Shown here piece by piece: positions 31,216-34,771 of a DNA stretch of 34,771 nucleotides. Both the position numbers and the translations under genes were made by a program. Position 1 is the stretch's first letter; each line of letters begins with the position of its first letter. The DNA is from VGWB01 sp964480945. GTDB taxonomy: Bacteria; Bacteroidota; Ignavibacteria; UBA10030. The notes under the pieces were generated by a model. It saw only the letters and a list, made by a program, of their open reading frames with translations, ran no database searches and was not told where the DNA came from. Where the stretch lies: the NCBI GenBank assembly GCA_964480945.1, contig CAYZRX010000037.1:1-34771 (forward strand), in the 5' to 3' direction.

Positions 31216-34200
31216 CTACTTCACCCTCTTCGACGCGATCTTCTGCCCGCCCTGATACACAATCATCACGACGTCGTTTGATCCTTCCTCCTTCTCGAAT
31301 TCAACCGAAGCGTTCACTTCTCTGATGTAGAATTCCTTCTCCGATACCGCCACCATCCTCGCGGAGAATTGTCCCTGCTTCGCCATCAGCATGCCGTTCT
31401 CGAGAACTGCCGACACCTGCGGACCGTTCATGATCTGGTATGTCCCTTCGTACGACTGCAACAAATCCATCGACGGTTTGGCAGTGCTCACGATCTCTGT
31501 GCTCAGGTCGTCCTTAACGACTGTGTAGGCGCATTGCGATCGCAAATTTTCATCCCCCGGGGTTAAGGAGCTACCGTCGAGCTTCCAGTCGGCATCGAAG
31601 AATCCCGACGCGACCAGGATCTTTTCATTCTTCGCTCCCACGGAGTAGATCGGGATCTTGCCGTCGTTGATGTAGAAATCGTACTGCGAGAGGTCCTGCC
31701 GGCGCGGATCGAAAAAAACGAGGCCGCTGCCGGACGTCCCCGCCGCGATCACGACGTATCGCCCTGGATTGAAGGGATTCGGATAGACGGCAACCAGTGT
31801 AGCATTCTCTGCTTTGAACGTCCTCCCGCCGATCGTGATCTCGCCGGATGTCAACCGGAACGGTGTCTTTTCAAACACCTTCCCCGAAATCGTGTTGTTG
31901 CCCGGACCGCCAAGGAGAAAGAGAGAGTACTGCCTCATGTCGGTCTCCGTGACATCGACATCGTTCTTCACGCGCGGCTCATATTTCTGGGCCGCCTTCC
32001 AGTCGGCAACGATCGTCTGTGCCTTCTGCGCGATGATCTTTCTCGCGACAGAATCGGCGGAGGTCGTCCCGACGACGATCATGAAGGGAGTGTCGAAGAA
32101 ATCGGCGATCGGACCCGCAATACGTGAGTTCTTGGAGAGCGCAGCAGGCTTAACACCTTCTTCGAACAGCTCCATGCGCTCGGCCCGGACGTTCTCGAAG
32201 ATTTTGGTCGTCCCATTCCACACCACTCTGACCGGCTTGCTCAGGTCGATCAGAGACTTGTCGGGCGTCAGGGACAAGGCGACAACGTTCTTTGAATCGA
32301 CCCTGATCAAGTTTCCTTCCAGAACTTCTGCATCGACATCCATGAACTCGACAGGGCTGACTCGTTGTTTCACCTTCACCCAGTACGCTGACGCCGTCTG
32401 CAGGTCCCCGGCGCGAACGCGCACGTGGTGCGGCGCTTCGTTTCTCTCGTGTTCCAGCAGCCAGTCGATCGTCTGATCCCACAACCCCAGGTCGGTATGG
32501 CCTTTGCCCGGGACTTCGATGTACCGCACATCGTAGTTCCACCGCTGAAGCATGCGGATGAGGTAGCGGGAGAGGTTCACGTCGACGCTCTGATCCTGAT
32601 CGCCGTGCAGAACGAGGATCGGCATGTTCAGCAGCGACTCCAGCTGGGCGGTCGAGCTGAACTTGTCGCTGAGAAAGAGCTCCCACGGGCTCATCCCCTG
32701 TATGCTCTCCGGCGTGCTGTTCACGTGATAGTCGTCGCCGCCGTAGATGGGGGCTATGGCTGCAAAGAGCTCGGGGTGCCGCGTGGCAACGTTCCAGGTC
32801 CCGAATCCACCCATCGACGCTCCCATGAGGTACACCCGGTCGTCGTCGACGTTGAACTGCTTCTTCGCCATCTCGATGCATCGCAGCACGTCCCGATCGC
32901 CAATGCCACGATACTGGGTATTCCCCCTTCCGTGTGGCTCGATGAAGATCGCATCGTGCAAATCGCTCGTCGGATCGTGGCGTTTGTCGGCTGACCACCA
33001 ATTGATATACTCGGGATTATCGCCGTTATAGCCGTGAAGGTAGACAACCATCGGCCACTTCTTCGACCGGTCATAATGAAGAGGCAGGTAGCTGCGGCAG
33101 AATTGAGGCGTGTTGTCGATATCGTCGATGTACGCCAACCGGACGAATCCGCCCGGCCGGATCTGTTTGTGCGCCTGGATCTCCGCAAACTCCATCAAGG
33201 GTGAATGCAGAGATCTAAGCTTCGCCGAGTCCGGATTCTCCAAATTGTTTGCGACCCTGTCGAGTATCATACCGGCCAGCATGCGATGCGTCACTGCTTC
33301 GGGGGTCCTGGCGCCTTTCTCCGATGCATTCTTGACCAGTGTGCGCGCAGCTGCGAGGATGTCTCCCTTGTACCACGTATTGTATTTCACAAACCTGGTG
33401 CCCCTAATGTCTCGATAGGTGTATCGAAACTCATACACGCCGTCCGGCCAATTCCTGTACGCCAGCAGCACGGGTTCGCCGCAGCTGAAGCTCTTCGTCG
33501 CGAGCGTCCTACCGCCGGTCGTAGAGACCTCCATTTGGATTGCCTGCTTTAAGAGACTCTGATCGAGGTTCCCCTCGGAGACCACCTTGAGCGTCTTGTC
33601 GTGCGGGTTGATGTCCGTTAGCGAGAATTCAATGTTGCCGGTCAGGATGCTCAGGATGTCGGTATTCTCCAGCATCCGCACGGCATATCCCCATCCGCCT
33701 TTCGACTGCTGGATCTTCAACAGAAGCCGGTTGTCGCCCGCGTTCATTTGCAGCTCGAGTCGGTCCTCATCCAGGCTGAGTGCCCGGAATCGCAGGACGC
33801 GGTGCACCATTTTCCCGTTAAGCCAGATCTTCACTCCGTCGTCGGTGCCGAGCGTCAGATAGACTTTTCCGGCCTCGTTCCGCTGAATCGTCGTGTAGGC
33901 GTACGCGAGGGCGTCCTCCGTTCGGCCTCCCTGGAAGAACCTCTGAAGGTCGACGATATCTTTGGTGTGCGCAGGCCTCCACTTCATCTCCGTTCCTGCA
34001 ATCGTGACGGTTTGTCCTTCGGCCGGCCGGACGTTTGCCTCGCCGCCGATCGAGGACAGGTAGTCCTTCTCGATGTCATCCATGCCGTTGATCGGGATGG
34101 AGCCGAGGACAAGCCAGTCCTGGAGAAAGACGGATCGGTCAGGACTCCACGGATTGCGCATGGTCTCCTCGAGGTTTCGCGGGTCCAGCTTGTTCGTCTG

Positions 34201-34290
34201 GCAAAGTCCCATCGAGGCGGCGAGGAGAGAAAGAGCGGCGAGAAGACATGCCGCGCGGCAAGTCGAGATGTTCATTGCGGTGCGTGTCAT
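31216..34290 (-). CDS. Large secreted alpha/beta hydrolase (prolyl-oligopeptidase/esterase type)
   Basis: A 1024-residue exported protein with a signal peptide in residues 1-30 (ACLLAALSLLAASMGLC). An N-terminal PA14-like segment (VYLTLGTDDGVKIWLNGKMV) is followed by beta domains, then the hydrolase domain at about 395-610. There YLHGYNGDN forms the oxyanion side. The nucleophile is Ser492 in GASMGG, the acid Asp566 in HGDQDQSV, and the base His598 in GKGHTDLG. This resembles S9-type peptidases and PHB-depolymerase-like esterases. The C-terminal 400 residues contain unfamiliar beta domains, including an internal YPNPFNP about 190 residues from the end, and a DUF3471-like YEGTYQI stretch. GGAG six bases before ATG 34290 supports the start. 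Whether it cleaves peptides or esters is open. Confidence 0.9.
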   Translation of the reverse strand: MTRTAMNISTCRAACLLAALSLLAASMGLCQTNKLDPRNLEETMRNPWSPDRSVFLQDWLVLGSIPINGMDDIEKDYLSSIGGEANVRPAEGQTVTIAGTEMKWRPAHTKDIVDLQRFFQGGRTEDALAYAYTTIQRNEAGKVYLTLGTDDGVKIWLNGKMVHRVLRFRALSLDEDRLELQMNAGDNRLLLKIQQSKGGWGYAVRMLENTDILSILTGNIEFSLTDINPHDKTLKVVSEGNLDQSLLKQAIQMEVSTTGGRTLATKSFSCGEPVLLAYRNWPDGVYEFRYTYRDIRGTRFVKYNTWYKGDILAAARTLVKNASEKGARTPEAVTHRMLAGMILDRVANNLENPDSAKLRSLHSPLMEFAEIQAHKQIRPGGFVRLAYIDDIDNTPQFCRSYLPLHYDRSKKWPMVVYLHGYNGDNPEYINWWSADKRHDPTSDLHDAIFIEPHGRGNTQYRGIGDRDVLRCIEMAKKQFNVDDDRVYLMGASMGGFGTWNVATRHPELFAAIAPIYGGDDYHVNSTPESIQGMSPWELFLSDKFSSTAQLESLLNMPILVLHGDQDQSVDVNLSRYLIRMLQRWNYDVRYIEVPGKGHTDLGLWDQTIDWLLEHERNEAPHHVRVRAGDLQTASAYWVKVKQRVSPVEFMDVDAEVLEGNLIRVDSKNVVALSLTPDKSLIDLSKPVRVVWNGTTKIFENVRAERMELFEEGVKPAALSKNSRIAGPIADFFDTPFMIVVGTTSADSVARKIIAQKAQTIVADWKAAQKYEPRVKNDVDVTETDMRQYSLFLLGGPGNNTISGKVFEKTPFRLTSGEITIGGRTFKAENATLVAVYPNPFNPGRYVVIAAGTSGSGLVFFDPRRQDLSQYDFYINDGKIPIYSVGAKNEKILVASGFFDADWKLDGSSLTPGDENLRSQCAYTVVKDDLSTEIVSTAKPSMDLLQSYEGTYQIMNGPQVSAVLENGMLMAKQGQFSARMVAVSEKEFYIREVNASVEFEKEEGSNDVVMIVYQGGQKIASKRVK

Positions 34291-34391
34291 AAGTATCTCC
34301 GTTTCAGTGTGATCGTGTCGAAGGGAACAAGGCCTCTGATGAATGCGTCCCGCACTCGGAGGTGAGCGAGCTCCAAAGGCCTCCGGGCTCA

Positions 34392-34477
34392 GCCCTCCCT
34401 CATGGTCTGCTCTGGCGAGCAGACCGATTCGGCTAAAGTTCCTTTACGGTCTCTTGAAAAGCAAGTTGCGGGAGGGC
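34392..34477. repeat. Nested multi-hairpin structure (86 bases)
   Basis: An outer 8-bp stem, GCCCTCCC (34392-34399) with GGGAGGGC (34470-34477), encloses three local hairpins. These are GGTCTGCTC/GAGCAGACC (34404-34412/34417-34425, tetraloop), TAAAG/CTTTA (34434-34438/34442-34446) and CTTG/CAAG (34453-34456/34462-34465). All are perfect. The shape resembles a four-way junction on either strand. It does not read as a tRNA. Confidence 0.5.
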
Positions 34478-34519
34478 GGCCATTTGCGGGATTGGGAAGC
34501 GGGGCACGTATCAACAATC

Positions 34520-34587
34520 CTCAGTCAGTTCGAGCGCCCGCCACAGAGCGTGGCGGGCAGGAAGTCGAGAACTGAACTGAGCCGGGT
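34520..34587. repeat. Family B palindromic element, copy 2 (complete)
   Basis: CTCAGTCAGTTCGAGC on the left and GTCGAGAACTGAACTGAG on the right are imperfect inverted arms. The core GCCCGCCAC AGAGC GTGGCGGGC is a perfect 9-bp stem. Bases 34525-34566 are identical to 34730-34771. Confidence 0.8.
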
Positions 34588-34624
34588 GGTGACACCCGAG
34601 GTGATACGGAATCCGTTGTTTTCG

Positions 34625-34671
34625 AACTCATCCCCCGGCCCCTTCTCTAAGTGTTAGAGAAGGGGAGTGAG
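34625..34671. repeat. Family C 47-bp palindromic element, copy 2
   Basis: This copy matches 29915-29961 at 45 of 47 positions in the same orientation. One difference is in the loop and one is just outside the stem, so the 11-bp stem is untouched. Confidence 0.85.
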
Positions 34672-34726
34672 AGCGTGGTTCATCCTCGGGGTGACTGGTT
34701 CTTGTTCGGACTGACTTAACAATCAC

Positions 34727-34771
34727 GAGTCAGTTCGAGCGCCCGCCACAGAGCGTGGCGGGCAGGAAGTC
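34727..34771. repeat. Family B palindromic element, copy 3, cut by the window edge
   Basis: Forty-two bases (34730-34771) are identical to copy 2, and the similarity includes the preceding TAACAATC. The right arm lies beyond the window. Copies 2 and 3 are direct repeats 205 bp apart that enclose family C copy 2. Confidence 0.8.

Larger units (their letters stand above)
34291..34771. other. Repeat-filled region upstream of the hydrolase gene, running off the window
   Basis: No gene is supported. The region contains a nested inverted-repeat structure (34392-34477), family B copy 2 (34520-34587), family C copy 2 (34625-34671), a CTCGGGGTGACTGGT phrase (34685) shared with family D and the family B region, and family B copy 3 (34727 to the edge). 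The hydrolase promoter should be near 34300-34390, but I find no TAnnTTTG match on the minus strand. Confidence 0.55.

Noticed and set aside
31757..31800. YPNPFNP motif inside the secreted hydrolase as a T9SS sorting signal
   Set aside because: It is about 190 residues from the C terminus and the rest of the sorting domain pattern does not follow. The protein end looks different.

Overview
The window looks like chromosome from an uncultured member of the Bacteroidota/Chlorobiota group, most likely close to Ignavibacteria or Kryptonia. Four things point that way: a type IX secretion sorting domain with the YPNPFNP motif at the end of a secreted beta-propeller protein, a large Oar-like TonB-dependent receptor, a DUF2723 membrane protein, and two promoters that fit the Bacteroidota consensus (TTG at about -33, TAnnTTTG at about -7). 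Base composition is moderately GC-rich by eye. I see no complete insertion sequence, prophage, integrase or CRISPR array.

Layout from left to right. A tRNA-Asp is cut by the left edge (minus strand), with a partial copy of its 5' end just upstream. A three-gene pilin-like operon (760-3122, plus) follows, then a TonB receptor on the minus strand (3747-6968) with a strong intrinsic terminator, and a monocistronic HU gene (7852-8142) with its own promoter and terminator. Next come a PQQ-type sugar dehydrogenase (8412-9554) and a translationally coupled alpha-glucan cluster: GH57 amylase with a starch-binding domain, GH13 amylase lipoprotein and a YjbQ-family protein (10006-14581). An envelope pair follows (LpxL-like acyltransferase and heptosyltransferase-like GT9, 14811-16785), then a DUF2723 GT-C-like membrane protein (17011-19722), a small membrane protein and the T9SS propeller protein (20253-22942).

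The right half is more accessory in character. It holds a Tat-type lipoprotein paired with a zinc-dependent phospholipase C-like protein (24265-26758), a decayed fragment of a cysteine synthase-like gene (about 27275-27418), several secreted or hypothetical proteins, an isoprenylcysteine methyltransferase-like membrane protein, and a large secreted alpha/beta hydrolase on the minus strand (31216-34290).

The most unusual feature is the intergenic DNA. From about 14.6 kb onward nearly every gap carries short dispersed palindromic elements of several families. Family A is a 52-bp element in three copies. Family B is a roughly 62-bp palindrome in three copies, one of them interrupted. Family C is a 47-bp palindrome in two copies. 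Family D is a 48-bp double-hairpin element whose copies show a compensatory base change. There are also G/C-rich hairpins just 3' of stop codons and a degenerate 7-bp tandem repeat. Some families keep their symmetry while their sequence changes, which suggests selection on structure. These elements are the best candidates here for something undescribed.
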